64,000 nucleotides of DNA, from positions 1,054,001 through 1,118,000 of the forward strand of contig NZ_CP063353.1 in assembly GCF_014931565.1 (NCBI RefSeq), given 5' to 3'. The position numbers and the translations under genes were made by a program. The notes under the pieces were generated by a model. The model was not told the DNA's origin. It saw only the letters and a list, made by a program, of their open reading frames with translations, and made no database searches. The number at the start of each line of letters is the position of its first letter. Within the stretch, counting starts at the first letter, position 1. Shown piece after piece: positions 54,177 through 63,849 of this stretch. Source of the DNA: Clostridium sp. 'deep sea'. GTDB lineage: Bacteria; Bacillota; UBA994; PWPR01.

Positions 54177-55427
54177 TTATTTTCTTTCGATATGCGCACC
54201 TAAAGAACTAAGTTGTTTTTCAATCGAACTGTACCCTCTGTCAATATGATGTATATCATCCACTATTGTTGTGCCATCTGCGACCAGCCCTGCTAATATT
54301 AGGGCTGCCCCTGCTCTTAAGTCTGTTGCTTTTACTAGAGTACTACTTAAAAGGGTTTTACCACTTATAACGGCAGTTCTTCTATTTACTTTAATGTTTG
54401 CGCCCATTTTGTTTAACTCATTAACATGGTTATATCTTCCATCGAAGATTCCTTCTATCACAATACCAGTACCATACGCCTGAGTCATTGCTACCATCAT
54501 TGGTGATTGCAAGTCAGTTGGAAACCCTGGGTACGGTGAAGTACGTATCTGGCTTGCCTGTTTTAATCGCTTAGGAGCTTTAACGGAAATGAAATCATTT
54601 CCATATTTTATGTTCAGCCCCATCTGTTTACCTTTAAACAACAACGGTATTAAATGTGATGGGTTTGTGTCAATCAAGTCAATCTCACCTGCTGTAATAG
54701 CAGCTGCCAACATAAAAGTTCCTGTAGCTATACGGTCAGATACAACATTATGTTCAACCTGATGTAGGGATTTAACACCCTCTATTATTAGTGTATCAGT
54801 ACCAGCACCTTTTACCTGTGCGCCAGCAGCGTTTAGGAATTTTTGCAGATCAACTATCTCGGGCTCTTTAGCGGCATTATGTATTACTGTCTCTCCCTGA
54901 GCCTTTACAGCTGCCAGCATTATATTCTCCGTTGCTCCTACGCTCGGAAAATCAAGAAATATTTCTGTTCCAACTAGCCTAGCTGCACGGGCTTCTATAT
55001 ACCCGTGTTTTTCTTCAATTTCAGCACCTAAAGCCCTTAGCCCCATTAAATGCAAATCAATAGGACGAGATCCTATGTTGCAGCCTCCTGGATACGATAC
55101 TTTTGCAGCACCACAACAGCCAAGCAATGCACCCATTAAGAAAATTGATGATCTCATTTCACTCATCAAGTTATCTGGTACAGCATGGCTATGCAAACTA
55201 CTAGTATCTAATATATAACTTTTATTATCCGCAATTATTTCTACTCCAAGAGATCGAAGTATATTACACATAGTATGTACATCGGATAACTCAGGTACCT
55301 TGTGTAATATTACAGGTCCATTAACTAACAAACTAGCCCCTAAAATAGGCAGTATTGCATTTTTTGCGCCGTCTATATGCAGTGCCCCCCTTATCGGGTA
55401 ACCCCCGGCAACAAAGAAACGCTCCAT
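54177..55427 (-). CDS. murA: UDP-N-acetylglucosamine 1-carboxyvinyltransferase MurA
   Basis: This 416-residue enzyme carries out the first committed step of peptidoglycan synthesis. It has HIDGAKNAILPIL near 16-28 (Lys-Asn), the catalytic loop SYPGGCNIGSRPIDLH near 112-127 with the Cys that fosfomycin attacks, and TDLQSPMMVAMTQA near 305-318. ATG 55427 is supported by GGGGGTG upstream. It lies where murG or murB is often found. Confidence 0.95.
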   Translation of the reverse strand: MERFFVAGGYPIRGALHIDGAKNAILPILGASLLVNGPVILHKVPELSDVHTMCNILRSLGVEIIADNKSYILDTSSLHSHAVPDNLMSEMRSSIFLMGALLGCCGAAKVSYPGGCNIGSRPIDLHLMGLRALGAEIEEKHGYIEARAARLVGTEIFLDFPSVGATENIMLAAVKAQGETVIHNAAKEPEIVDLQKFLNAAGAQVKGAGTDTLIIEGVKSLHQVEHNVVSDRIATGTFMLAAAITAGEIDLIDTNPSHLIPLLFKGKQMGLNIKYGNDFISVKAPKRLKQASQIRTSPYPGFPTDLQSPMMVAMTQAYGTGIVIEGIFDGRYNHVNELNKMGANIKVNRRTAVISGKTLLSSTLVKATDLRAGAALILAGLVADGTTIVDDIHHIDRGYSSIEKQLSSLGAHIERK

Positions 55428-55488
55428 GGCTACACCCCCGCTTATCATGTGCTCTATATTTTATGCACTAGTAATTAGAGGTGTGAAT

Positions 55489-56589
55489 CTACACACGAAT
55501 ATATCTTGAAATGTTGAGTAAAATTCCTAACGATGCCATGGTAATAAACAATGAGGCTCCACCACTACTTATTAAAGGCAAGGTCATTCCAGTAACAGGT
55601 ATTAAGGCAGTTACTACCATAATATTAAGTGTTGCTTGAATTACAATCATTAGAGTAATGCCAGATGCTAATAACATGCCAAAGGTATCTGGAGCTCGCA
55701 TTGCTATTCTAAACCCTCTTATTGCTAAAATAATAAATGCAATAACAACCAGCGACGTTGCTAAAAAACCCAGCTCTTCGCCAATAATACTAAAAATAAA
55801 ATCGGTGTGTCTCTCTGGTAAAAATAGTAGTTTTTGACGACTATTTCCTAATCCTAACCCAATTAAACCACCTGGCCCCAAGGCATATAAGGCCTGTATT
55901 ATTTGATAACCCGCTCCAGATGGGTCCTCCCAAGGGTTTAAAAACGTAATGAATCGTCTCATTCTATAAGGAGCTGCAATAATTGCTACACCAATTCCCA
56001 TAACCCCAGCTATAAATAACCCAAATAAATGAGACCACTTTAATCCAGCAATAAACAACATACCAACACCTGTAAAACCAATTACAGCCGCTGTTCCTAA
56101 ATCTGGCTCAATTAAAATTAACCCGCAGATTAAGCCAATAATAACTAAAGCTGGCAATACACCCTTTTTAAAATCTACTATTTTTTTACCCTTACGTTCA
56201 AGTAGCCAAGCTAAAAGTATTACTAAACAAATCTTGGCTAATTCACTGGGCTGCATGCGAGTAACTCCAAGGTTAATCCAACGTCTAGATCCCTTTACAT
56301 CAATTCCTATACCTGGTATTAGTACCAGAATTAAAGTAGCAAAACAAACTGTTGCAATAAGCGGAACTAACTCTTTATATTTCCAGTACTTAATACGCAT
56401 AGTAATATTCATTGCCACAAAGCCTAAAATAGCCCAAACCAATTGCCTTTTAAAGAAATGAAATTGATCTCCATAGGTTATGTCTGCAAAAAATGAGCTC
56501 GAGCTATACACCATTATTACGCCAAAAATAACTAACACCATGGTTATTATAATTATTGTTTTATCTGGAGTCTGTTTTGATTGTTTCAT
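55489..56589 (-). CDS. ftsW: Peptidoglycan polymerase FtsW (SEDS family)
   Basis: This 366-residue SEDS glycosyltransferase has ten membrane segments. IDVKGSRRWINLGVTRMQPSELAK near 94-117 and IGEELGFLATSLVVIAF near 262-278 are family marks, and LPLISSGGASLF near 340 closes the protein. It works with the PBP encoded five genes upstream. ATG 56589 has AAGGAG seven bases upstream. murD, usually between mraY and ftsW, is missing. Confidence 0.95.
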   Translation of the reverse strand: MKQSKQTPDKTIIIITMVLVIFGVIMVYSSSSFFADITYGDQFHFFKRQLVWAILGFVAMNITMRIKYWKYKELVPLIATVCFATLILVLIPGIGIDVKGSRRWINLGVTRMQPSELAKICLVILLAWLLERKGKKIVDFKKGVLPALVIIGLICGLILIEPDLGTAAVIGFTGVGMLFIAGLKWSHLFGLFIAGVMGIGVAIIAAPYRMRRFITFLNPWEDPSGAGYQIIQALYALGPGGLIGLGLGNSRQKLLFLPERHTDFIFSIIGEELGFLATSLVVIAFIILAIRGFRIAMRAPDTFGMLLASGITLMIVIQATLNIMVVTALIPVTGMTLPLISSGGASLFITMASLGILLNISRYIRV

Positions 56590-56611
56590 TTTCAGTCTCC
56601 TTTACGTTAGC

Positions 56612-57589
56612 TTAAATCGTATTAATATATCCTAATAGTCCCAATAATCCAAATAAAGCACTAGCCAGCCAAAAAGACCAAACCACTTTCAGCTCTTCCC
56701 ACTTTAATAAGCTAAAGTGATGATGGATAGGTGCCATTTTAAATATTCGTTTACCTTTTGTAATCTTAAAATAAGATATTTGCATTACAACAGACAACAT
56801 TTCAATTACATAAACTGCACCTACTACAACTAGTAATAATTCTGTTTTTGTTAATATTGCTAATGCAGTTAATGCACCACCTAAAGCCAGTGAACCTGTA
56901 TCACCCATAAATACTCTTGCGGGGTGGTAATTATAACGTAAGTAGCCTAATAAACTACCAATAATAATAGCCGCTATAATTGCCAAACCAGTATTTCCAG
57001 CAATGATACTAATAAACACATAACTCCAACATGAGGCTATCATACAACCAGATAATAATCCATCCATGCCATCTGTAAAGTTAACAGCATTAGAAAATCC
57101 TACTACAAATAATAGTAAAAATGGTATATAAGCATAACCAATTGATAGTTTCCAATGGGTAAATGGTATAGCTAAACTAGTATCAATTTGTTGGCCATAA
57201 AATATTAGTAAATATACTAAAAAGATAGCACATTGACCAACTAGCTTTTGCTTTATATTAAGGCCGTCTGAATGTTTCTTGACCACCTTTAAATAATCAT
57301 CCATAAAACCTATAAAACCATAGCCTAAAAAGAACACTAAAAAGGCTAAAACTGACCTCCAGTCAATTAAACCTTTATACCATAAAATTAAACTCATTAC
57401 AGTCACGGGTATCACAAAGATTATGCCTCCCATTAAAGGAGTGCCCACCTTTACTTGGTGTTCTTTTGATAACTCTTCTTGGATTGTTGCTCCAGCTTTT
57501 AATCGCTTTAATGCCTTAATAATAAATGGACCAGTTATTAAAGCTATTAATAATGCTGCTCCTCCATATAACAAAAACTCTCTTATCAT
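56612..57589 (-). CDS. mraY: Phospho-N-acetylmuramoyl-pentapeptide transferase MraY
   Basis: This 325-residue membrane enzyme makes lipid I. It has ten membrane segments and the motifs GFMDDYLKVVKKHSDGLNIKQK near 93-114 (Asp-Asp), NAVNFTDGMDGL near 166-177 and MAPIHHHFSL near 285-294. It sits three bases after the murF stop. Confidence 0.97.
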   Translation of the reverse strand: MIREFLLYGGAALLIALITGPFIIKALKRLKAGATIQEELSKEHQVKVGTPLMGGIIFVIPVTVMSLILWYKGLIDWRSVLAFLVFFLGYGFIGFMDDYLKVVKKHSDGLNIKQKLVGQCAIFLVYLLIFYGQQIDTSLAIPFTHWKLSIGYAYIPFLLLFVVGFSNAVNFTDGMDGLLSGCMIASCWSYVFISIIAGNTGLAIIAAIIIGSLLGYLRYNYHPARVFMGDTGSLALGGALTALAILTKTELLLVVVGAVYVIEMLSVVMQISYFKITKGKRIFKMAPIHHHFSLLKWEELKVVWSFWLASALFGLLGLLGYINTI

Positions 57590-57591
57590 TA

Positions 57592-58962
57592 TTATAGTCC
57601 TTTACAAAAATCACTTACTATGTGTTCCATTTGCAGTCCACGAGATCCTTTTATTAAGACCACATCGCCTGCTTGTGTTATGTTTTTTAATTGTTTTACA
57701 GCTTGTTGGTTGTTATCAGTATAATATATTTTAATATCAGTATATTTTTGTGCCCCTTGTCCAATATATGCACCTAAAGCACCATTGCATATTAAAATAT
57801 CAACTTTATACTGAAAAAGCTGTTCTCCTACAAATAAATGGGATTGAATAGCTTGATCTCCCAGCTCTCTCATATCACCTAAAACAGCTATTCTTTTACC
57901 TGTTGTTGGGTGTAGTTTTAATAACTCTAAACCAGCTCTTATAGATTGTGGGTTTGAGTTATAACTATCATCAATAACTGTTACTCCTGCACATACTTTA
58001 GTTAGCTGTCTTCCACTAATAGTTTTATAACTGCTCACACCAGCTATTATTTCATCCCAACTCATTCCTAAATGTAAAGCAATGGCAATTGCTGCTAGTG
58101 AGTTATATACATGGTGTTTACCAGGGATAGGAAGTTTTATAGTTACTTCACTACTACCAGAATGTATATTATAGCTGTACCTACCTAAACTGTCTATTTG
58201 TAAATTTACGGCTCTTATATCGCATTTTTCTGATAAACCATAAAACACCATTTTACCAGTGTGATTTTCACTCAACCATCTACACCATTTATCATCACCA
58301 TTAAGAACTGCTAAGCCATTTTTGTTGATTCCTTCAAGAATTTCTCCTTTAGCTAAGGCTAGGTTCTCTTGGCTTCCCAATAGCTCTAAATGAACTGTTC
58401 CAATGTTAGTGATTACAGCAATATCTGGCTTAGCAATGTTTACCAATTCAGTAATTTGCCCTCTGCCTCTCATTCCCATTTCTAAAACAGCAATTTCATC
58501 TTGCTCTTGTAGGGAGTAAAGAGCCATAGGTAATCCTTGTTCGCTATTTAAATTACCTTTAGTTTTAAAGGTATTGAATCTCTGAGATAAAATCGCGTAA
58601 ATCATCTCTTTGGTACTTGTTTTTCCTGTACTACCCGTAACGGCAACTACCTGTGGCTTAACCTCGTTTAAGGCTGCTGTACCAAGCTGTTGCAATGCTA
58701 ATAATGGATTATCTACTATTATTGTAGTTCCTAAATTGCTGATTTCCATTTTTGGTTTAGAAAAAGCTACAGAGGCTCCATTTTCAAAAGCGTTATTAAG
58801 AAACCTATGTCCATCAAAGTTTTCTCCACAAAGAGGAACAAATAAATCACCTGTTTGTGATTTTCGAGAATCGAGAATAACTCTCTCTACTATGGCATCT
58901 TCATTGCCTTGTACTTCTCCATTAACAATATGTGCTATTCTTTTAGCGCTCCACTTTCGCAC
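57592..58962 (-). CDS. murF: UDP-MurNAc-tripeptide--D-alanyl-D-alanine ligase MurF
   Basis: This 456-residue ATP-dependent ligase has FVPLCGENFDGHRF near 37-50, P-loop VAVTGSTGKTSTKEM near 105-119, NLNSEQGLP near 137 and VIDDSYNSNPQS near 321-332. GTG 58962 has AGAGGTGA upstream and overlaps the murE end by 28 bases. It lies in the conserved murE-murF-mraY order. Confidence 0.96.
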   Translation of the reverse strand: MRKWSAKRIAHIVNGEVQGNEDAIVERVILDSRKSQTGDLFVPLCGENFDGHRFLNNAFENGASVAFSKPKMEISNLGTTIIVDNPLLALQQLGTAALNEVKPQVVAVTGSTGKTSTKEMIYAILSQRFNTFKTKGNLNSEQGLPMALYSLQEQDEIAVLEMGMRGRGQITELVNIAKPDIAVITNIGTVHLELLGSQENLALAKGEILEGINKNGLAVLNGDDKWCRWLSENHTGKMVFYGLSEKCDIRAVNLQIDSLGRYSYNIHSGSSEVTIKLPIPGKHHVYNSLAAIAIALHLGMSWDEIIAGVSSYKTISGRQLTKVCAGVTVIDDSYNSNPQSIRAGLELLKLHPTTGKRIAVLGDMRELGDQAIQSHLFVGEQLFQYKVDILICNGALGAYIGQGAQKYTDIKIYYTDNNQQAVKQLKNITQAGDVVLIKGSRGLQMEHIVSDFCKGL

Positions 58963-60419
58963 TTTTCATTCACCTCTCTAAGCTTTTGTTCTGCCACAAG
59001 CTTATCATCAAAAGGTAAAACTTTATCGCCAATAATTTGATAAGTTTCATGTCCTTTGCCTGCTATTAAAATTATATCACCTTTTTGGGCTTTATTAATT
59101 GCATATTCAATGGCTTTATCTCTGTTAACTTCTACCATAAATTCTGTATTATGCTTCCTTATACCTAAACAAATATCTTCTATTATTTGCTTAGGGTCTT
59201 CAGTTCTAGGGTTATCTGATGTAACAATTATGTTATCTGCATATTCTGCAGCCATCTCACCCATAATTGGTCGTTTTGTTTTGTCTCTATCTCCTCCACA
59301 ACCAAAAACTATTATCAATTTATTTTTACACATAGACCTAGAAGTTTTCAGCACATTAGCTAAACCATCAGGCGAATGTGCAAAGTCAATAATTACTGTT
59401 ATACCTTTACTCTCTATAGACTCAAATCGTCCAGGTATAGCAGAAAAGGTTTCAATTGCCTGTATTATTTGTTGTGGATCCATAGCAAAATGATTAGCTA
59501 TGGCAAATGATAATAGGATGTTGTAGATATTAAATTTACCCACTAATTTTGTTTTAACTGGGTACTCTTTACCCTTACAATGCAAAATAAATTCAGTTCC
59601 TTTACCACCTAGTTTCACGTCAGTAATAAATATCCCTTTACTTATAAATCTATTACAACTATAGTAAACAGCAGGTGATTTAGCCCTAGATGCCATATAT
59701 TCGCCCTCTTTATCGTCTGCATTTACAATAACAGCCTCTAAAGCCTTTTCAAACAACCGTGCTTTCACATCACGATACGCTTGCATTGTTTCATGGTAAT
59801 CTAAATGGTCTTGAGTTAAGTTAGTAAAACCAGCTATGTTAAACTCAACATTATCTACTCGGTGTAAATCTAGTGCATGTGAAGATACTTCCATTACCAC
59901 AAACTCACAATTATTATTAACCATGTCATAAAAATAACGCTGTAACTCAAGGGGTTGTGGAGTAGTTAATTTTGCTTGTTTTACTGTTTCACCGTCATCT
60001 ACCTCTACTGTACCTACTAAGCCACATTTTTTTCCTAAATAATTAAATATATGTCTTACTATAAAGGTAGTAGAAGATTTACCATTTGTACCAGTCACTC
60101 CAATTACCTTTAACTTTTTGCTTGGATAATCATAATAAGCTGCTGCTAAATTGGAGATAGCTGTTTTGGTACATGGCACTACTATTTGAGCTACGTTTGT
60201 ATTTATGAACTTTTCAGTTACTATAACAACCGCTCCATTATTTATTGCATTTGTGGCAAAATTATGCCCATCAACTTTTTGACCTTTTATACAAACAAAA
60301 ATATCGCCTTTTTCTATCTTGCGTGAGTCTACTTCAATTTTATTTATTAAGATACTTGGCTTGATATTATGCAATTCGTACTTATTTAAAGCCCCTAATA
60401 ATATCTCTAGACTCTTCAT
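58935..60419 (-). CDS. murE: UDP-MurNAc-L-Ala-D-Glu--meso-2,6-diaminopimelate ligase MurE
   Basis: This 494-residue ligase adds the third stem residue. It has P-loop VTGTNGKSSTTF near 109-120, TTPQPLELQRYF near 152, and HDHLDYH-like LTQDHLDYHETM near 197-208. The DNPR motif TSDNPRTEDP near 404-413 is characteristic of meso-DAP-adding enzymes, so the cell wall is probably DAP type. The ATG follows AAAGGG. Confidence 0.96.
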   Translation of the reverse strand: MKSLEILLGALNKYELHNIKPSILINKIEVDSRKIEKGDIFVCIKGQKVDGHNFATNAINNGAVVIVTEKFINTNVAQIVVPCTKTAISNLAAAYYDYPSKKLKVIGVTGTNGKSSTTFIVRHIFNYLGKKCGLVGTVEVDDGETVKQAKLTTPQPLELQRYFYDMVNNNCEFVVMEVSSHALDLHRVDNVEFNIAGFTNLTQDHLDYHETMQAYRDVKARLFEKALEAVIVNADDKEGEYMASRAKSPAVYYSCNRFISKGIFITDVKLGGKGTEFILHCKGKEYPVKTKLVGKFNIYNILLSFAIANHFAMDPQQIIQAIETFSAIPGRFESIESKGITVIIDFAHSPDGLANVLKTSRSMCKNKLIIVFGCGGDRDKTKRPIMGEMAAEYADNIIVTSDNPRTEDPKQIIEDICLGIRKHNTEFMVEVNRDKAIEYAINKAQKGDIILIAGKGHETYQIIGDKVLPFDDKLVAEQKLREVNEKCESGALKE

Positions 60420-60436
60420 AATATTTATCCCTTTCT

Positions 60437-62527
60437 TTACTTTTTAAACTTAACCGTAACTATACTCAACTTCCTAACTACTTCGCCTGGTTTTGGGTCT
60501 TGGGAGACCGCTACTCCTGAGCCATCTATCTCTATTCTTAAGCCTGCTTCTCCAAGTTTCATACTAGCTTGTTTAAGGCTTAATCCCTTTACATCGGGTA
60601 CAGTAACATCAAAACTCTCCGAATTACCAGACTGGCTAGTTGTTTTTATAACAACCTTTTGACCAATCTCTAGCTTAACCCCTGGGGCTGGTGTTTGAGA
60701 CACTACAACGCCATTGGCAATGCCATCTCGCTCAGTAATGAAACCCTTTGCCCATAGCTGTGCAGCTGCTTTTTCGGCTGTTAGCCCTAATAAATCGGGC
60801 ACAGCTACATAGTTATCAAAGCTTGGTTTTTCGGTTGTTAACTGGGTTGGCACATCCATATACCTTAAAATATCCCTCATCATTTCACCAAATAAAGGAG
60901 CAGCAATTCTACCGCCTTGGTGACTTGAACCCTTAGGGTTTCTTATGGCAACAAAAAGTGCTATTTGAGGATCATCTGCAGGAGCCATGCCAATGAAAGA
61001 TGCAACAAAATTATCGCTATAATATCCTCCACCAGGCTTAGCTACCTGAGCTGTACCTGTTTTACCACCAATTCTATAACCCTCTATAAAAGCAAGTTTT
61101 CCAGTACCTTTTACTACCACTGATTCAAGTAATCTACAGACTTCCTCTGCTGTATTTGTACTAACTACCTGTGTTTTATTTTCATCTTTAAACTCATATA
61201 TTACATTATTGTCTTTATCTATAACTTTATTTACAACATGAGGAGTGGTCATTAAGCCTTTATTGGCAATTGCTGATATAGCCCTAATCTGCTGTAAAGG
61301 AGTAACAGCTGGCCCCTGACCAAAGGCTGTTGTTGCCAGTTCAACTGGTCCCATTTTTTCAAGCTCAAACATAATACCAGAACCCTCACCCGGTAGATCT
61401 ACTTTCGTTTTTTGGGTAAAACCAAAATCAGTTATATACTTGTGTAACCGCTCTGCCCCTAGCCTTTGCCCCAACAGCACAAAGCCTGGATTGCAAGAGT
61501 TTTGAATAATCTCTTCATAATTTTGAGATCCATGACCTCCACTTTTCCAGCAGTGTAGTGTAACACCTGACACCTTTATATATCCGGGGTCATAAAAGCG
61601 ATCATTTTTACTTACAATGCCCTCTTCTAAAGCTGCAGCCATAGTTATAATTTTAAACGTAGAACCCGGCTCAAAAACATCTGAAACAACAGGGTTACGC
61701 CATAGTTTTTCATCATATTCACCATAACTATTAGGGTCAAAATCTGGTTTTCCTGCCATTGCTAAAATACCACCTGTTTTTACATCCATAGCTATAGCCA
61801 TAACTCCATCGGCATTATGCGTAGCATAGGTCTTTTCTAACGCCAGCTCCATTATGCTTTGTATTGCTATATCAATAGTAAGCTCTATGGTGTTTCCATC
61901 TTCCGGACGAATATATTCAACACCATTGGTCTTTTGACCTTCATCATCCGTACCAAATCGCATGGCACCCTTATTACCTTGTAGTAATTCGTCGTACTTT
62001 AGTTCTAAACCTGACCAACCTTTATCTATACCAGAAAAGCCTAGCACATGTGAGGCCAAGCTTACGTTAGGGTAAAAGCGTTTACTCTCTTTAACTATGA
62101 TTATACCCTGTAGGTTCTGCTCTCTTACTTTAGCAGAGACCTCAGGGTCCACTAATCTTTTTAAATATATTTGAGACTTATTAACAGATAACTTTGAATA
62201 AAGTGTCTCTTCATCTATGCTTAAAATAGGGGCTAATACCTTAGCTGCTGCTTGTGCATTAACTATTTGTTTAGGAATAGCGGCAATAGTATCTGCGTTT
62301 TTATTCATTGCCAGTGTTCGCTGTTTTGCATCTATAATGTTGCCTCTACGAGGGCTTACAGGAACACTTAAGACCCATTGACTTGATGCCCTCTCCTCTA
62401 ACCAACTACTTTTATATATTTGCCAATAGGCAAGTCTACTTATCATAACTATTGTTAAAAGTAAAAATACTACCATTAAAAATAAAATTCTTTTTCGATG
62501 TTTACTACTGGTCATACCGCTAGACAT
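60437..62527 (-). CDS. spoVD: Class B penicillin-binding protein with PASTA domains, SpoVD/FtsI type
   Basis: This 696-residue transpeptidase has an N-terminal membrane anchor at about 13-33 and a dimerization domain. The catalytic domain has SxxK in EPGSTFKII near 289-297, SxN in NSCNPGF near 344 and KTG in GGKTGTAQV near 486. Two C-terminal PASTA repeats begin VPDLLG near 575 and VPDVKG near 640. PASTA-bearing class B PBPs in this dcw position are called SpoVD or PbpB; with only one copy here it may serve vegetative division as well. The ATG has GGAGG six bases upstream. Confidence 0.93.
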   Translation of the reverse strand: MSSGMTSSKHRKRILFLMVVFLLLTIVMISRLAYWQIYKSSWLEERASSQWVLSVPVSPRRGNIIDAKQRTLAMNKNADTIAAIPKQIVNAQAAAKVLAPILSIDEETLYSKLSVNKSQIYLKRLVDPEVSAKVREQNLQGIIIVKESKRFYPNVSLASHVLGFSGIDKGWSGLELKYDELLQGNKGAMRFGTDDEGQKTNGVEYIRPEDGNTIELTIDIAIQSIMELALEKTYATHNADGVMAIAMDVKTGGILAMAGKPDFDPNSYGEYDEKLWRNPVVSDVFEPGSTFKIITMAAALEEGIVSKNDRFYDPGYIKVSGVTLHCWKSGGHGSQNYEEIIQNSCNPGFVLLGQRLGAERLHKYITDFGFTQKTKVDLPGEGSGIMFELEKMGPVELATTAFGQGPAVTPLQQIRAISAIANKGLMTTPHVVNKVIDKDNNVIYEFKDENKTQVVSTNTAEEVCRLLESVVVKGTGKLAFIEGYRIGGKTGTAQVAKPGGGYYSDNFVASFIGMAPADDPQIALFVAIRNPKGSSHQGGRIAAPLFGEMMRDILRYMDVPTQLTTEKPSFDNYVAVPDLLGLTAEKAAAQLWAKGFITERDGIANGVVVSQTPAPGVKLEIGQKVVIKTTSQSGNSESFDVTVPDVKGLSLKQASMKLGEAGLRIEIDGSGVAVSQDPKPGEVVRKLSIVTVKFKK

Positions 62528-62542
62528 AACAATCCTCCATCT

Positions 62543-62896
62543 TTATTGATAATGAACCGCTATAAATTGATCCTCCTCGGGAACTATTAAGCCATATGAC
62601 TTTGCCATAGGTATAATACGATCTGGACTCTTTAACTCGGAAACCTTAAGTTGTATAGAACTATTATCTTCTTTAACAAGGCTTAGCTGTTTCTCAAGTC
62701 GGAATATACGGTTTTGAGTTAAGTATATTTGGGTTGTTTGTATTAAAAAAATAAATAATATAATAGCTATAATACCCGAAATAAATAGTGTTTTACTTTT
62801 GACTGATACCTTACTCTGTTCTTTAACTGCTAATCCTGGTGCACTAGTTGCGTATCTTTTCATTGCTGGATTCTTAACTACTACCAATTTATTCAC
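62543..62896 (-). CDS. ftsL: Cell division protein FtsL
   Basis: This 117-residue bitopic protein has a basic cytoplasmic start, a membrane segment at about 36-58 and a short leucine-zipper-like coiled coil (NRIFRLEKQLSLVKEDNSSIQLKVSEL near 67-93). This is followed by the FtsL/DivIC-type DRIIPMAKSYGLIVPEEDQ. It joins FtsQ in the divisome. The start is uncertain: GTG 62896 almost touches AGGAG, and a TTG three codons later has better spacing. Confidence 0.88.
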   Translation of the reverse strand: MNKLVVVKNPAMKRYATSAPGLAVKEQSKVSVKSKTLFISGIIAIILFIFLIQTTQIYLTQNRIFRLEKQLSLVKEDNSSIQLKVSELKSPDRIIPMAKSYGLIVPEEDQFIAVHYQ

Positions 62897-62917
62897 CTCT
62901 CCTTAATCGTAGAACTC

Positions 62918-63838
62918 TTATAATTTTCTTGCATATCTTAATCGAGCACTTCTTGCTCTTAAATTTGCATTTACTTCGTTATTTTTGGGAATTAGTGGTT
63001 TTTTAACCTCAATAGTTGCTGTATTACCACAAGTACATATAGGTAATCCAGGAGGACAAGTGCATTTACCACTAAAGTTCTTAAATATATTTTTAACAAT
63101 TCTATCTTCCAAAGAATGAAATGTTATCACACAAATTACGCCATTCTTCTTTAATAAGTTAATAGCCTGAGGTAAAACCTGTTCAAGCACTTCTAACTCA
63201 TGATTTACTAATATTCTTAAAGCCTGAAAACTACGTCTTGCGGGATGCCCAGCTTGTCTTTCTTTAGGTGAAAAAGCTCTTTTAATTAATTCAGCTAATT
63301 GATAGGTTGTTTCGATAGGCTGTTGTTCGCGTGTTATACATATTAGTTTGGCTATTTTGGCTGCTTTTTTTTCTTCGCCATACTTATATAAACAGTCTCT
63401 AATATCTTTTTCGGGGTATGAATTTACAACATCATAAGCTGTGAGTTTTTGACGTTGATCCATGCGCATATCTAACACACCACTGTGCAGGTAGCTAAAA
63501 CCTCTTTCAGCTTGGTCTAATTGGGGTGAAGAAACCCCTAAATCAAATAATATTCCATCAATTTTTGATACACCTATTAATAAAAGTTCTTGCTCTAAAT
63601 TAGCAAAATTACTGTGAACTACCGTAACTCTAGGGTCTTCATGCCATAATTCTTCTGCTATATCTATGGCCGCTTGATCCTGATCGAAACAAATTAATCT
63701 ACCATCTGTAGATAATTTCTCTAATATTAGCTTACTATGTCCGCCTCGACCTAGTGTTGCATCAACATAAATGCCATCTGCCTTTATATTAAGTTTTTCA
63801 ATTGACTCATACAGCAATACACTGATATGTTCTGACAT
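62918..63838 (-). CDS. rsmH: 16S rRNA (cytosine(1402)-N4)-methyltransferase RsmH (MraW)
   Basis: This 306-residue methyltransferase has HISVLLYESIEKL at 4-16, the SAM motif DATLGRGGHSKLIL near 26-39, LFDLGVSSPQLDQAERGFSY near 97-116 and the C-terminal SLEDRIVKNIFK near 243. ATG 63838 has GGTGG upstream. It follows mraZ by 11 bases. Confidence 0.97.
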   Translation of the reverse strand: MSEHISVLLYESIEKLNIKADGIYVDATLGRGGHSKLILEKLSTDGRLICFDQDQAAIDIAEELWHEDPRVTVVHSNFANLEQELLLIGVSKIDGILFDLGVSSPQLDQAERGFSYLHSGVLDMRMDQRQKLTAYDVVNSYPEKDIRDCLYKYGEEKKAAKIAKLICITREQQPIETTYQLAELIKRAFSPKERQAGHPARRSFQALRILVNHELEVLEQVLPQAINLLKKNGVICVITFHSLEDRIVKNIFKNFSGKCTCPPGLPICTCGNTATIEVKKPLIPKNNEVNANLRARSARLRYARKL

Positions 63839-63849
63839 AAACTCACCAC

